A stretch of 64,000 bases of DNA from Acidobacteriota bacterium (lineage in GTDB: Bacteria > Acidobacteriota > Terriglobia > UBA7540): assembly GCA_003165315.1 (NCBI GenBank), contig PLSX01000112.1, positions 1 through 64,000 of the forward strand, in the 5' to 3' direction. A program made the translations under genes and the position numbers. This document shows, in pieces, positions 28,055 through 35,316 of the stretch; positions within the stretch are counted from its first letter, which is position 1; every line of letters begins with the position of its first letter. A model generated the notes under the pieces. The model had not been told where the DNA came from and made no database searches. It worked only from the letters and a program-made list of their open reading frames with translations.

Positions 28055-28639
28055 TCATTCTGGTTTCACGCATTCTGTCGGCGCTTCAGAACTCGCTGAA
28101 TTGGCCAGCACGGGAAGTCTTGCGAATCGCGGTTTGGGTGGCTCATCGCCCGCCAGTCCGAAAATCTCTTTAATCCTCTGCATCGCTCGCCGCGACTGGG
28201 CAATGGGATCTTCTTCTTCCTCAGGTTTGGGCGGCTTCAGTTGCCCCGTCTTGAACAGGAATTCCTGCTCCTTAAGGTCTTGCGCCCTGATCTTGATGAA
28301 CAGAGTGCGTGCCGCAATCAGTTGGGGGATGGTCATCTTATCCATCATCTCCCAGAGCTTTGCCAGGAGTAGGGCATCGAACCCTTTTTCACCCCCAAAC
28401 GCAGCTACAGCAGCCTCAATCGTTTCTTTCTTCTCCGCCGTGTGATCTTTTTCCGGAACCCAGCGCTTTTTGCGAAAGCCTTCCACCATCTGTAAGGTCA
28501 CGGAAACACCGAATTGCTGGTAAACCAGGGCTGGGATCTCCGCTGTCGTGCGGCCGTGGTCGAGGTGCGTTTTCACCACAGTAAGCAAGTCCGGAGTGCA
28601 TCCGCCGATTTTCTCTAATTTCAATAGGACTCTAGGCAT
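28055..28639 (-). CDS. Putative terminase small subunit with an HTH-like N-terminal domain
   Basis: 194 aa after GAGGAG. Residues 1-65 (LKLEKIGGCTPDLLTVVKTH, QFGVSVTLQMVEGFRKKRWV) are HTH-like and end in RWVPEKD, the same layout as three small genes upstream. A central helical region (ALLLAKLWEMMDKMTIPQLI, AARTLFIKIRAQDLKEQEFL) and an acidic, proline-rich tail follow. Its position directly before the large terminase, and the DNA-binding plus helical oligomerisation layout, suggest the small terminase (Mu gp27-like). Confidence 0.6.
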   Translation of the reverse strand: MPRVLLKLEKIGGCTPDLLTVVKTHLDHGRTTAEIPALVYQQFGVSVTLQMVEGFRKKRWVPEKDHTAEKKETIEAAVAAFGGEKGFDALLLAKLWEMMDKMTIPQLIAARTLFIKIRAQDLKEQEFLFKTGQLKPPKPEEEEDPIAQSRRAMQRIKEIFGLAGDEPPKPRFARLPVLANSASSEAPTECVKPE

Positions 28640-28681
28640 TGAGCCATACTCCTCTGGAATCAGTTAACCCTCTCACTTCAT

Positions 28682-28975
28682 TCATCCCCGAGCCTGGACG
28701 GCCATGGACGCTCTTACCTCTTGCTCGTGTGCAACCTCAAGGGCAGCCAAGATCGATAATTTCTTGTCCTCCAGGAGTTCTTGCTCGGGCACCCAGCGTC
28801 GCGAGCGGAAGCTGCTGACCGGAGATGACGTTAAAACAACTCGGTAATGGTTGTAGAGGAGTACCGCTATTTGTTCCGACGAAATACCCTGTGAAAACCA
28901 CTTCTTCACGTTTTCGGCGAGACCGGGGATACGCTGGTCAAGTTGTTCAATTTTGGTCAGACGCTTCATTTTCAT
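28682..28975 (-). CDS. Small HTH-like protein, RWVPE paralogue 1
   Basis: 97 aa from ATG 28975 after TTGGAGG. It begins MKMKRLTKIEQLDQRIPGLA, followed by ENVKKWFSQGISSEQIAVLL, NHYRVVLTSSPVSSFRSRRW and VPEQELL. The shared frame 'KIEQLD....GLA..V..W..QGI.S..I..LL...Y.V......V..F...RWVPE..L' makes it a paralogue of the next gene and of the small terminase N-terminus. It is a probable DNA-binding domain without the terminase C-terminal part. Confidence 0.6.
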   Translation of the reverse strand: MKMKRLTKIEQLDQRIPGLAENVKKWFSQGISSEQIAVLLYNHYRVVLTSSPVSSFRSRRWVPEQELLEDKKLSILAALEVAHEQEVRASMAVQARG

Positions 28976-29119
28976 TTGCAACGCCTCCAAGGCTTCAAAT
29001 CACCGTGACGCCTTCTCATCGGGCCATTGACCCAACCATCCATCGGGCCGGCGATCCTTGCACGCGAATTCAGAATTCAGATTTCATAATTCCGGATGGC
29101 GCTTCTTCCCGCGCCATGT

Positions 29120-29464
29120 TCAACGGCTATACGGAGCGACATTTGTATTCGCGCCTCCGTTTGTAGTGCCGGATAATGGTGTCAATTGCTGTGCCATGGC
29201 CATCCTGGCCATGCGCGGGCACGGGCAAGTTGCCCGTCGCAATTTCAAAATTCCCGTGGCGCGCATGAGTCTCCGCTCAGGCACCCAACGGTCGGATTGA
29301 AAGCGGCCGACCATACGCGGCGATATTGAAACCTGGTACTTCTCGAAGAGGAGCCGCGATATCCTCGCCGACGTAATGCCTTGTAAGAGCCATCGCCTCA
29401 CGTCATCCGCGAGGCCCGCAAACTGCAAGTCGAGTTGTTCGATCTTGGTCGGTTGATAGTGCAT
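29120..29464 (-). CDS. Small HTH-like protein, RWVPE paralogue 2
   Basis: 114 aa after GAGGACG, starting MHYQPTKIEQLDLQFAGLAD. It has the same motif line as its neighbour (DVRRWLLQGITSARISRLLF, YQVSISPRMVGRFQSDRWVP, ERRL). The last ~40 residues (RRATCPCPRMARMAMAQQLT and following) are encoded by a sequence that looks non-native, so the gene may have lost its original end. Confidence 0.55.
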   Translation of the reverse strand: MHYQPTKIEQLDLQFAGLADDVRRWLLQGITSARISRLLFEKYQVSISPRMVGRFQSDRWVPERRLMRATGILKLRRATCPCPRMARMAMAQQLTPLSGTTNGGANTNVAPYSR

Positions 29465-29573
29465 TTCACGTCCTCAAATCGATCCCGCCATCGGGCCGCT
29501 GATTCACCGGTCCCTTGACCCACCCGCTGATCGGGCTGGCGATCCTCGCACGCGATCTCAGAATTCCGAATTC

Positions 29574-29801
29574 TTAATTCCCAATTCTTAATTCCAATAG
29601 TTCTTCCCGCCACAAATCCCGACATTCCTTCCTATAAGTAAGGAGGGAGTGGCGGCCGATCACCTCGCCGTACTGCGCCCGGACGACCCTGACAATGGCG
29701 CGGATGGGGACAAGAGCCTTGAACATCGCCTCCAACTGCCGGCACAAGCCGGGATAACGGTGTTCAAGTGTTTCCAGTCGGGAAAATCTGTGCATTGCCA
29801 T
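29574..29801 (-). CDS. Small HTH-like protein, divergent paralogue 3
   Basis: 75 aa from ATG 29801 after GAGG (MAMHRFSRLETLEHRYPGLC). It follows the same secondary-structure plan as its neighbours (RQLEAMFKALVPIRAIVRVV, AQYGEVIGRHSLLTYRKECR) but lacks the RWVPE end. The C-terminus runs into the A/T word repeat at 29550-29600. It is the fourth member of the tandem family if the small terminase is counted. Confidence 0.45.
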   Translation of the reverse strand: MAMHRFSRLETLEHRYPGLCRQLEAMFKALVPIRAIVRVVRAQYGEVIGRHSLLTYRKECRDLWREELLELRIGN

Positions 29802-29852
29802 GAAATTGCACCTCATCTTTAAGCTGAAAGCTGATAGCCGAGAGCTTTTTCC

Positions 29853-30158
29853 TCACCTGGCTTCGCCCAGCGCCATGCATCGCCGGTCATACTCATCCAC
29901 GCCGTTGGCGGTGATGCGAGTCCAGCGAATCACTTCCGGCTGGCCCACCAGCTTCTCGATGCCGAGCTCCACCCAGCCGCGGTCGCGCATATAGCGCAGA
30001 TGAAAATCCACCGCCGTCACGCTGACCGGACGCAGACAATCATCCAGGTAGATCAGGATGCTCTTCGGCGTTACCGGCTGAAGTCCGCATTCGTTCAAGT
30101 AGCGAAGAATCTCCGTCCGATCGAACTCTTGCTCACACTTGGTTTTCACTTTGGACAT
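29853..30158 (-). CDS. Winged-helix phage protein (VpaChn25_0724-like)
   Basis: 101 aa from ATG 30158 after GAGGAAG. A winged-helix layout can be read: FDRTEILRYLNECGLQPVTP, KSILIYLDDCLRPVSVTAVD, FHLRYMRDRGWVELG, then the wing VIRWTRITANGVDEYDRRCM. Small proteins with this 'ILR.L...G......V...L......V..DRV...L..L...GLV......W..TLT..G.D...G' pattern (VpaChn25_0724 family) lie upstream of the small terminase in Mu-like phages, as here. Confidence 0.65.
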   Translation of the reverse strand: MSKVKTKCEQEFDRTEILRYLNECGLQPVTPKSILIYLDDCLRPVSVTAVDFHLRYMRDRGWVELGIEKLVGQPEVIRWTRITANGVDEYDRRCMALGEAR

Positions 30159-30189
30159 ATGCACTTCCTCGATTCGGAATTTGCTGATT

Positions 30190-30474
30190 GATCTCAGGTG
30201 CTAGGTGCTAGGTTCCAGGTGCTAGGTGCTAGGTTCCAGGTGCTAGGTGCCAGGTGTCAGAGAGCGGAAAGGTGTTAGGCGTCAGGTGTCAGAGGGCAGA
30301 AAGGTATCAGGTGCCGGGTGTCAGGTGTCAGGAAGAACCGCACGCCTTGCATCCTGTCTCTAACTTCCGCCTTTTCGCACCCGATACTAAACAATCCGCA
30401 CCTCGCAATTAGACCTGACACCTTCTTTTCCACCTAACCCCTAACCCCTAACACCTAGCACCTAACACCTCTCC
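30190..30474. repeat. Largest word-repeat spacer (GGTGCTAGGTGCTAGGTTCC / CTAACACCTAGCACC)
   Basis: This 285-bp gap holds no gene. The left side has about a dozen degenerate tandem copies of AGGTGCTAGGTG and AGGTGTCAG; the right side carries the complementary TAACCCCTAACCCCTAACAC and CTAGCACCTAACACC. Copies vary by single bases, which indicates growth by slippage. It is not a CRISPR array, because there are no conserved spacers or constant repeat length. Confidence 0.85.
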
Positions 30475-30867
30475 TCACTCATCTTGCGCATAACAACTAA
30501 ACCCTTCGATCTTTCTCGACATCAATCGCAGCTCCCTGCCAATCTGTTCGCGTTCGTTGCTCATCTTCAGAATCTCCTCGCGCGTCGCCATCAGCAGAGC
30601 CTTCAATTCCATCACCTGGTCTGACAAGCAGTTCTGGTTTTCCACCGCGTGCACGGCGCGCTCCATGTATTCCGCGCCCTTCTCCAGGCTGATGGGGACG
30701 CGCAAGACTCCATGCGTGGCGGCGGAAAACAACCGGAAGGCTCCCACCCCCGCCATGCAGGTGCCAATGAACCCACCCGACCCGAGCAAAAGCGCTTGAA
30801 CTGTGGCCGCGGAAATCATGGGGAACTTAACCTCAAGTGGTCGTTCTTGGAGCGCCGCATGGTTCAT
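30475..30867 (-). CDS. Membrane-anchored coiled-coil phage protein (Mu gp25-like position)
   Basis: 130 aa from ATG 30867; an internal ATG at 30819 is a possible alternative. One hydrophobic segment (ISAATVQALLLGSGGFIGTC, MAGVGAF) is followed by a long charged helix (EYMERAVHAVENQNCLSDQV, MELKALLMATREEILKMSNE). That anchor-plus-coiled-coil layout and its position match the DUF2730-like proteins that precede the winged-helix and terminase genes in Mu-like phages. The function of that family is not known. Confidence 0.5.
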   Translation of the reverse strand: MNHAALQERPLEVKFPMISAATVQALLLGSGGFIGTCMAGVGAFRLFSAATHGVLRVPISLEKGAEYMERAVHAVENQNCLSDQVMELKALLMATREEILKMSNEREQIGRELRLMSRKIEGFSCYAQDE

Positions 30868-30879
30868 CAAGGTTATCGG

Positions 30880-31000
30880 CTCTCAGAGAATCGGGAGATC
30901 CGGAGATTGGTTGACCGGTCGAACAAGTTGATCGGGGGGTACGGTCCTTCGTTGTTCACCCGATCACCCGATCTTCTGATCTCCCGACGCTGACCCTAAC
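30880..31000. repeat. Inverted word-repeat spacer (GAGAATCGGGAGATCCGGAG / CGATCTTCTGATCTCCCGA)
   Basis: AATCGGGAGATCCGGAGATT faces ACCCGATCTTCTGATCTCCC. The centre adds TTGACCGGTCGAACAAG. The right arm overlaps the C-terminal codons of the holin-like gene. The same 'ATCGGGTGATCGG' word occurs before the second NHL gene at 46420-46475. Confidence 0.75.
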
Positions 31001-31336
31001 CTGACTGCTCGGTGACGCGACAATGTGCCTCCACAGCCCTTCGTACAACGCATGCTGCGCGGCGAATTGGAATACGGCGGAAATCACGAACGTGGCGAAT
31101 CCGCGCAAAAGCGTTGCGCCATCGGGCCAGCTCACCGTAAGGCTGTGCGGCGCACGCGCAAACTCAATCCCCATGGAAGTCAGCAGCGCCATAACCCCGC
31201 TGGTCAGTACGCAGACCTTCGGCTTGTTCTGGTCGATCCACGAAAAGGCCGCACTCCGGCTGCGCTTGGCCAACTGAATCAAAAGGGGCATCACGAAAGT
31301 TATGAGGGCTTGCATTTGTATCGATTGAATATCCAT
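30956..31336 (-). CDS. Holin-like small membrane protein
   Basis: 126 aa from ATG 31336 after GGGAG (MDIQSIQMQALITFVMPLLI). There are two or three hydrophobic spans: residues 8-20, KVCVLTSGVMALLTSMGIEF and LLRGFATFVISAVFQFAAQH. It lies next to the cell-wall hydrolase genes at the operon start, which fits a lysis role. The C-terminal ~15 residues come from the word-repeat spacer. Holins have no diagnostic motif, so the call is by shape and context. Confidence 0.5.
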   Translation of the reverse strand: MDIQSIQMQALITFVMPLLIQLAKRSRSAAFSWIDQNKPKVCVLTSGVMALLTSMGIEFARAPHSLTVSWPDGATLLRGFATFVISAVFQFAAQHALYEGLWRHIVASPSSQVRVSVGRSEDRVIG

Positions 31337-31349
31337 TTGCTTAACTCCC

Positions 31350-31490
31350 TTCTTAGGTGTCGGGTGCCAGGTGTTAGGAACCAGTAAAAGCTCACCCTTC
31401 ACTCACACTCCACTGATGTCATGCCATCTCCCAATTTGTCCCTATCACCCTGTTTTCACTCCTGACACCTGACCCCTGACACCTCTTCCA
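31350..31490. repeat. Inverted word-repeat spacer (AGGTGTCGGGTGCCAGGTGT / CTGACACCTGACCCCTGAC)
   Basis: GGTGTCGGGTGCCAGGTGTT faces CCTGACACCTGACCCCTGAC over a ~75-base less ordered centre between the papain-like and holin-like genes. Confidence 0.75.
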
Positions 31491-32526
31491 AATCGCTCTC
31501 CAGCGTCGCCAGATCAAACCCGCTCGGCGCCACTCCGCTCAACTTCAACCAGTCTTTTGAAACCAGCGCGTAGGCTTCACTGCAATACTTCTCAAACCAG
31601 GCAAAAGTCATCTTCTTAGGCTTGCCCCAGGTGATGCAGGTCAGAGTTGGGGGCTGGGCGCTGGGTGCTGGGGACTGGGGAGAAGCAACTCGGGACTCGG
31701 AGCCGGCGATTCGTGACTCGATCTTAGAGGTTTGAGTTTCGGAATCCGAAACACTGGCTCCAGAATCCGGAATGCGGAATCCGGAAACTGAAACGCTCGA
31801 TCCAGAATCCGCCGTTTGAGTTCCGGAATTCGGAATGCGGGATGCGGAATCTGAGCTTCCTAATCCCGAGTCCCGAGTCCCGGGTCCCGAGTCCCGCATG
31901 TCATACCCCACCAGATAAATCGCATGTCCGCCCCAAGAACCCGGTTCATCATCGGGCCCGAGATTGGCTGGCACATCCCAAACATCCTGTGTCTGCGCCC
32001 TGATGGGCAACTCCACGCCAATGTAAGCCCCGCCAAAAACCCAGATGGCTTGCGTGACTTCGGACATCGGACTTCGGACCCCGGACAGTCCTATCTCTGC
32101 ATACGCATCCAGCGAAACTCCGCCAAATCCCTGCTGCCGCCAATCGTTCAAGACATCGAGTTCCACTCCGCCCTGGTCGGTCGAGGGGTTCGCGGGGTTA
32201 TAGCCATCCCACTTCTCGTAGTATTCAAGGATGGTGGAATCGGGCACGGTCAGTTCCTGGCTGGCATTGGCAGTCCAGGTCTGAACAGCGTGCCCGACGG
32301 CCGCAATCGTGCAGCAGCCCAACTGGTCATTCAGCATCATTCCCCAATCCCTGATGCCGCACGTGTAGTCAACGCTGGCAGGCGGCTGAATTGGCTGGGC
32401 TTGTCCGGGCAACGCCTGTCCTGCCTGAGCTTGTCCCGCCGCCGTCAAATAACGAGCCAATTGCAACGTGCGTGGGTCATGCCGCCGGGCACGCTTGCCG
32501 AGTTTTAAGTGCGAGTGGTCAGTCAT
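31456..32526 (-). CDS. Papain-like (C1-type) protein with a repeat insert
   Basis: 356 aa from ATG 32526 after TTGGAG. Papain-fold markers are visible: YTCGIRDWGMMLNDQLGCCT with the probable nucleophile cysteine (71 or 72), GSWGGHAIYLVGYD with the histidine (~201), and CITWGKPKKMTFAWFEKYCS near residue 297, the usual place of the Asn/Trp block. A word-repeat tract of about 84 residues (210-293: SGPGTRDSGLGSSDSASRIP, then SGFRIPDSGASVSDSETQTS) separates the His strand from the last block. It may be a peptidase or an amidase-like factor; there is no signal peptide. Confidence 0.6.
   Translation of the reverse strand: MTDHSHLKLGKRARRHDPRTLQLARYLTAAGQAQAGQALPGQAQPIQPPASVDYTCGIRDWGMMLNDQLGCCTIAAVGHAVQTWTANASQELTVPDSTILEYYEKWDGYNPANPSTDQGGVELDVLNDWRQQGFGGVSLDAYAEIGLSGVRSPMSEVTQAIWVFGGAYIGVELPIRAQTQDVWDVPANLGPDDEPGSWGGHAIYLVGYDMRDSGPGTRDSGLGSSDSASRIPNSGTQTADSGSSVSVSGFRIPDSGASVSDSETQTSKIESRIAGSESRVASPQSPAPSAQPPTLTCITWGKPKKMTFAWFEKYCSEAYALVSKDWLKLSGVAPSGFDLATLESDLEEVSGVRCQE
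31640..31905. repeat. In-frame word-repeat tract in the papain-like gene
   Basis: GGGCTGGGCGCTGGGTGCTGG, AACTCGGGACTCGGAG, GGAATCCGGAAT/GGAATTCGGAATGCGGG and TCCCGAGTCCCGAGTCCCGG follow one another. It stays open for about 84 codons. Four different words in one tract are the most in any gene here. Confidence 0.85.
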
Positions 32527-32544
32527 CGTGAACTCCAAGTAATA

Positions 32545-32652
32545 GGTGATAGGGAACAGTTGACAGGTAGCAGGTCACAATTAAGAGGTGACGTTGAAAA
32601 GCGAACAGGTGACAGGTCTTCCTGTAACCTGTGCCCTGTAACCTGGAACCCC
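32545..32652. repeat. Inverted word-repeat spacer (ATAGGTGATAGGGAACAG / CCTGTAACCTGTGCCCTGTA)
   Basis: GGTGATAGGGAACAGTTGACAGG and GAACAGGTGACAGGTC face CCTGTAACCTGTGCCCTGTA and ACCTGGAACCCC, between the lipoprotein-like gene and the papain-like gene. Confidence 0.8.
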
Positions 32653-33197
32653 TATTTCAGCGGCTTGAATCTCGAGTCGCCAGCAACGATCTTGTTGAAC
32701 TGCTGCTTAAAGTCCTTCGCCTTCCAGCCCTTCGCCTGAAGGGGCGCAGCAGCGGTTTTGCCGAGCCCCGTGTCCCGAGTCCCGAGTCCCGTGTTTGCCG
32801 GCACCAAGGCCGCGATCTCCGCCACCGCCTGCGAAAGCAATTGCACAACTTCCGTCACGGTTGTTTTGGTTGCGGCATTTTTGATTTGCGCGGCGCTTTC
32901 CAGTTGCGCAACATTTGTATTCACCGCGGCAAACGCCGCCTGCACCGTCTGAAGATTGGTGGCCGTGGGCGAGGCCTTGAAGGCGTCAAGCGTCTTCGCC
33001 AGCGCCGCAAAGCCGTTCTCAATCAGGCCCACCAGGGGCGCAAGCGCAGGGTCAATGACGTCAATCAAGCTGCCGGCAATCGGCGCCGCAACCTCGGCAT
33101 CAGCCTCCACCGTGTTCACCCAAGCCGGAACCGAGCAGGCCAGGAACCCCAGCGTGCACCCGAGTATTACTGCAAAGAAAACGTTTTGAAGTTTCAT
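32652..33197 (-). CDS. Putative lipoprotein of the phage block
   Basis: 181 aa from ATG 33197 after AAGGAGAG (MKLQNVFFAVILGCTLGFLA followed by C). LGFLAC resembles a lipobox (residues 16-21). The body is alanine-rich and helical (LIENGFAALAKTLDAFKASP, TATNLQTVQAAFAAVNTNVA), with a small word-repeat insert (NTGLGTRDTGLG, about residues 134-145). It may help lysis (Rz1-like position) or act as a superinfection-exclusion lipoprotein; neither is proved by the sequence. Confidence 0.5.
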   Translation of the reverse strand: MKLQNVFFAVILGCTLGFLACSVPAWVNTVEADAEVAAPIAGSLIDVIDPALAPLVGLIENGFAALAKTLDAFKASPTATNLQTVQAAFAAVNTNVAQLESAAQIKNAATKTTVTEVVQLLSQAVAEIAALVPANTGLGTRDTGLGKTAAAPLQAKGWKAKDFKQQFNKIVAGDSRFKPLK

Positions 33198-33351
33198 GTT
33201 TCTCTCCTTAGAATCTTTCAAATTCACAGCTAAAGGCTGTCAGCGCGGACTTATGCTTTCATTCGTCAGTTCCCGGTTATCAGTCATTGCCTCGGCCCGG
33301 GCCCCGGGACTCGCAAAAGCGGCAGTCAATTCAACTCATCCGCTGTTTAGG

Positions 33352-34563
33352 TCACGGCGAACTGTGGACTGCCGGCTGTGAGCTGTCAGCCACTCTTCCC
33401 GGGTCGACTCCAGTGGCAAACCACTCGACCGCGCGTGAATCATTCAAGCGGTACAACTCGATCAATTTGATAAGCTCCGCGGAGTAGCTGGGATTTGTGG
33501 AATATCCACAATGCTCCGAATCAAGCGGGGAGGATTTGGGCCCCAGCCGCTCCGCAAACTGTTTCCAATCGTGACGCACCGCAAAAGCCGGCCGGTAACG
33601 TGGCGAACAGAGCAATTGCGCATGCGCCTTAAAGGCTTCGGTTAAATTGGGAAAACGCTGGAACTGGGCGATTATCACCTTCTTCTGCCCGTTCACGATT
33701 TCCCAGGTCTGAGCATCAAAAGCACCGTAAGGGTCGGGAATGGAGTGGTCGTCCGACCCGATGATCGGGGGACTCGGTGACCCGGTGTTCGATTGGCTGG
33801 TCGAACCGGTGATCGAGTGATCGTCTGAAGGGACGCGGGCTTGCCCTATTCTTTCCGGTCCGCCTGCCTGTGCCGGCCGCTGGGCACCGAGCTCAGGGTG
33901 CAGGGAATTGGGGGTCAGCGATCTTGAATCTTGAATTGTGAATGTTGAATCGCCGCTGCGTGGCTCCGCTTCGGAATCTGGAATCCGCGATCCGGAATTG
34001 TGAGCCGGTCCGTCAGTCGATGGCCTTTCTTGGTCGTCAATGGCTCGACGATCCGCTGGCTCAATGGCCCGATTGCCTGCCCCATAATGTTCATACTTGA
34101 TGCCAAACGGATTGTTGGCGATCCGGAACAGCGAACTGCTGCCCCAGCCGGCGGACGTGGCGCTTTCTAAAATCGCCTGCGCCAATGTGACGCAAGCAGG
34201 AATCTGATATATGCGTTCGCTCTCTAGCGCCCCAGGCGCGACCCGCAAAAGGAATTGCAGTTCCTGCGAGGAAAGATGCGGAATCTCTAATTGGACGTTT
34301 GGTATCGGGGGTCTTGAACCTTGAATCTTGAATTTTAGATCGGAAGTCTGCGTCAGAGGTTCCGCAGTCGGGTACCTGGGATTTTGAGTCTTGAATTGTG
34401 AATTGGATTGCGGGACTCTTAAATCGGGCCTTTGGGTTCTTGAATCTTGAATCTTGGTTTTTGAATCCGGAATTCGGAACCCGGAATCCGGATTCGCATG
34501 ATCCGCGGAAATTCCACTTTGGGGGGCAGCTTCGAGTTGTGTGTTCTGAATATTTTCGGTCAC
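33352..34563 (-). CDS. Glucosaminidase-family cell-wall hydrolase, catalytic domain split by a repeat
   Basis: 403 aa. Residues 1-90 are word repeat (FRIPDSKTKIQDSRTQRPDL and related). The FlgJ/GH73-like domain begins near residue 95: IPACVTLAQAILESATSAGW contains the catalytic-type Glu133, and NPFGIKYEHYG follows. About 119 residues of repeat (162-280: SGSRIPDSEAEPRSGDSTFT and following) come next. The domain then resumes with AFDAQTWEIVNGQKKVIIAQ, FQRFPNLTEAFKAHAQLLCS and PRYRPAF, the usual second half. It is the likely endolysin and cuts peptidoglycan glycan chains. Confidence 0.75.
   Translation of the reverse strand: MTENIQNTQLEAAPQSGISADHANPDSGFRIPDSKTKIQDSRTQRPDLRVPQSNSQFKTQNPRYPTAEPLTQTSDLKFKIQGSRPPIPNVQLEIPHLSSQELQFLLRVAPGALESERIYQIPACVTLAQAILESATSAGWGSSSLFRIANNPFGIKYEHYGAGNRAIEPADRRAIDDQERPSTDGPAHNSGSRIPDSEAEPRSGDSTFTIQDSRSLTPNSLHPELGAQRPAQAGGPERIGQARVPSDDHSITGSTSQSNTGSPSPPIIGSDDHSIPDPYGAFDAQTWEIVNGQKKVIIAQFQRFPNLTEAFKAHAQLLCSPRYRPAFAVRHDWKQFAERLGPKSSPLDSEHCGYSTNPSYSAELIKLIELYRLNDSRAVEWFATGVDPGRVADSSQPAVHSSP
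33900..34500. repeat. In-frame word-repeat tracts in the glucosaminidase gene
   Basis: 33900-33995 (GATCTTGAATCTTGAATTGTGAATG, GGAATCTGGAATCCGCGATCC) lies inside the catalytic domain, and 34300-34500 (CTTGAACCTTGAATCTTGAAT, ATTGTGAATTGGATTG, GGAATTCGGAACCCGGAATC) encodes the N-terminal part. Between them, 33750-33840 has ATCGGGGGACTCGGTGACCC-type words in frame. Confidence 0.8.
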
Positions 34564-34773
34564 TTAGGGCAGCGGCAGTGTGTGCACCCACCGCCGCCCT
34601 CACTCACGCTGATCAGGCGCGAGCTAAGATGGATTTACTGCAACAGTCGTCAAATGCGGTCAAACTTATGTATTCGGTCCTCAGTGTTCAGTCTTCAGTT
34701 CAACGAGATCGTCTGTAGCGACGGTTGATGTCCGCCGCGTTCCGCGTCCCTTAAGCAGGGAGGGCGTCTGGAT
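34564..34773. other. Intergenic spacer without a clear gene
   Basis: 210 bp between the HTH regulator and the glucosaminidase gene. No credible ORF was found. It has a short repetitive stretch (TTCGGTCCTCAGTGTTCAGTC TTCAG, split here) but no clear terminator or promoter that I can defend. Confidence 0.5.
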
Positions 34774-35277
34774 TCACCACAAATCGCTCCGCTCGGTATC
34801 ATCATTAATAATGGCCAACGTCGAAGCACGTTCTTTCTCTTCATTCTGGTCTAAGTCTCTCTGGCAAAAGGGAAGCGGGCGAACGGAGAATCCTCTGCCG
34901 TCTTGCGCGGCGTCACTGTTCGCGGCACCCATGGTTTCCTGCAGATCTTGGCCATCTGAATCGAATGGCAATGCCAGGCCCAATGGCCGGTTTTGTTTTT
35001 CATTCACACGACGATCCGATGGCCCCACAACCCGATTCTTCTTGCCTCGTCGATAATTCCGTGAAATCGTTTCGGGTGTAATGCCCAGCGCAATGGCGGC
35101 CCGCATCTGTGTGCCCGCCAGTTGCCACGCCTGGCTGAAGATGGCGTCGCGAATTTCCCGATAAGGGGTGCCCAGGGGGACATCAATCTGAATCCGGGGA
35201 GGTCCCGGGAGGTTATTTTCGCGCTGGATGGCCTCGTTTCCGGGGGGCTGGGGTCGGGCTGTGATGTACTCGCTCAT
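34774..35277 (-). CDS. Fis-type HTH regulator heading the phage operon
   Basis: 167 aa from ATG 35277 (MSEYITARPQPPGNEAIQRE). The helix-turn-helix lies at about residues 55-76 (AIFSQAWQLAGTQMRAAIAL followed by GITPETISRNYRR), the pattern of the Fis-type C-terminal domain of NtrC regulators, here without any AAA+ or receiver domain. The rest is charged and partly disordered. It has a good promoter whose -10 box is only nine bases from the ATG, so the mRNA should be nearly leaderless. A palindrome over the -10 box could allow autorepression. Confidence 0.65.
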   Translation of the reverse strand: MSEYITARPQPPGNEAIQRENNLPGPPRIQIDVPLGTPYREIRDAIFSQAWQLAGTQMRAAIALGITPETISRNYRRGKKNRVVGPSDRRVNEKQNRPLGLALPFDSDGQDLQETMGAANSDAAQDGRGFSVRPLPFCQRDLDQNEEKERASTLAIINDDTERSDLW

Positions 35278-35286
35278 TACTGGTAC

Positions 35287-35303
35287 ATCATACAACACAT
35301 GAT
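35287..35303. promoter_or_regulatory. Palindromic operator candidate over the -10 box
   Basis: ATCAT-ACAACAC-ATGAT: 5-bp perfect arms with a 7-base centre. It overlaps the -10 element and would block RNA polymerase if bound, most simply by the HTH protein encoded just downstream. Confidence 0.45.
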
Positions 35304-35316
35304 AGGCTATTGTCAA
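35287..35316 (-). promoter_or_regulatory. Sigma-70-type promoter of the phage regulator
   Basis: On the minus strand, TTGACA (35316-35311) and TATGAT (35292-35287) are separated by 18 bases. The start codon is nine bases after the -10 box, giving a near-leaderless transcript. This is the only well-matched promoter found in the phage block. Confidence 0.7.

Noticed and set aside
28682-29801. Toxin-antitoxin or anti-phage defence island
   Set aside because: The small genes are paralogous HTH-like proteins related to the small terminase. No toxin, nuclease, NTPase or abortive-infection motif is present.
30190-30474. Repeat array resembling a CRISPR
   Set aside because: The repeat length is irregular, copies are degenerate and directly adjacent, there are no unique spacers, and the opposite side carries complementary copies. 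It is a word-repeat spacer.
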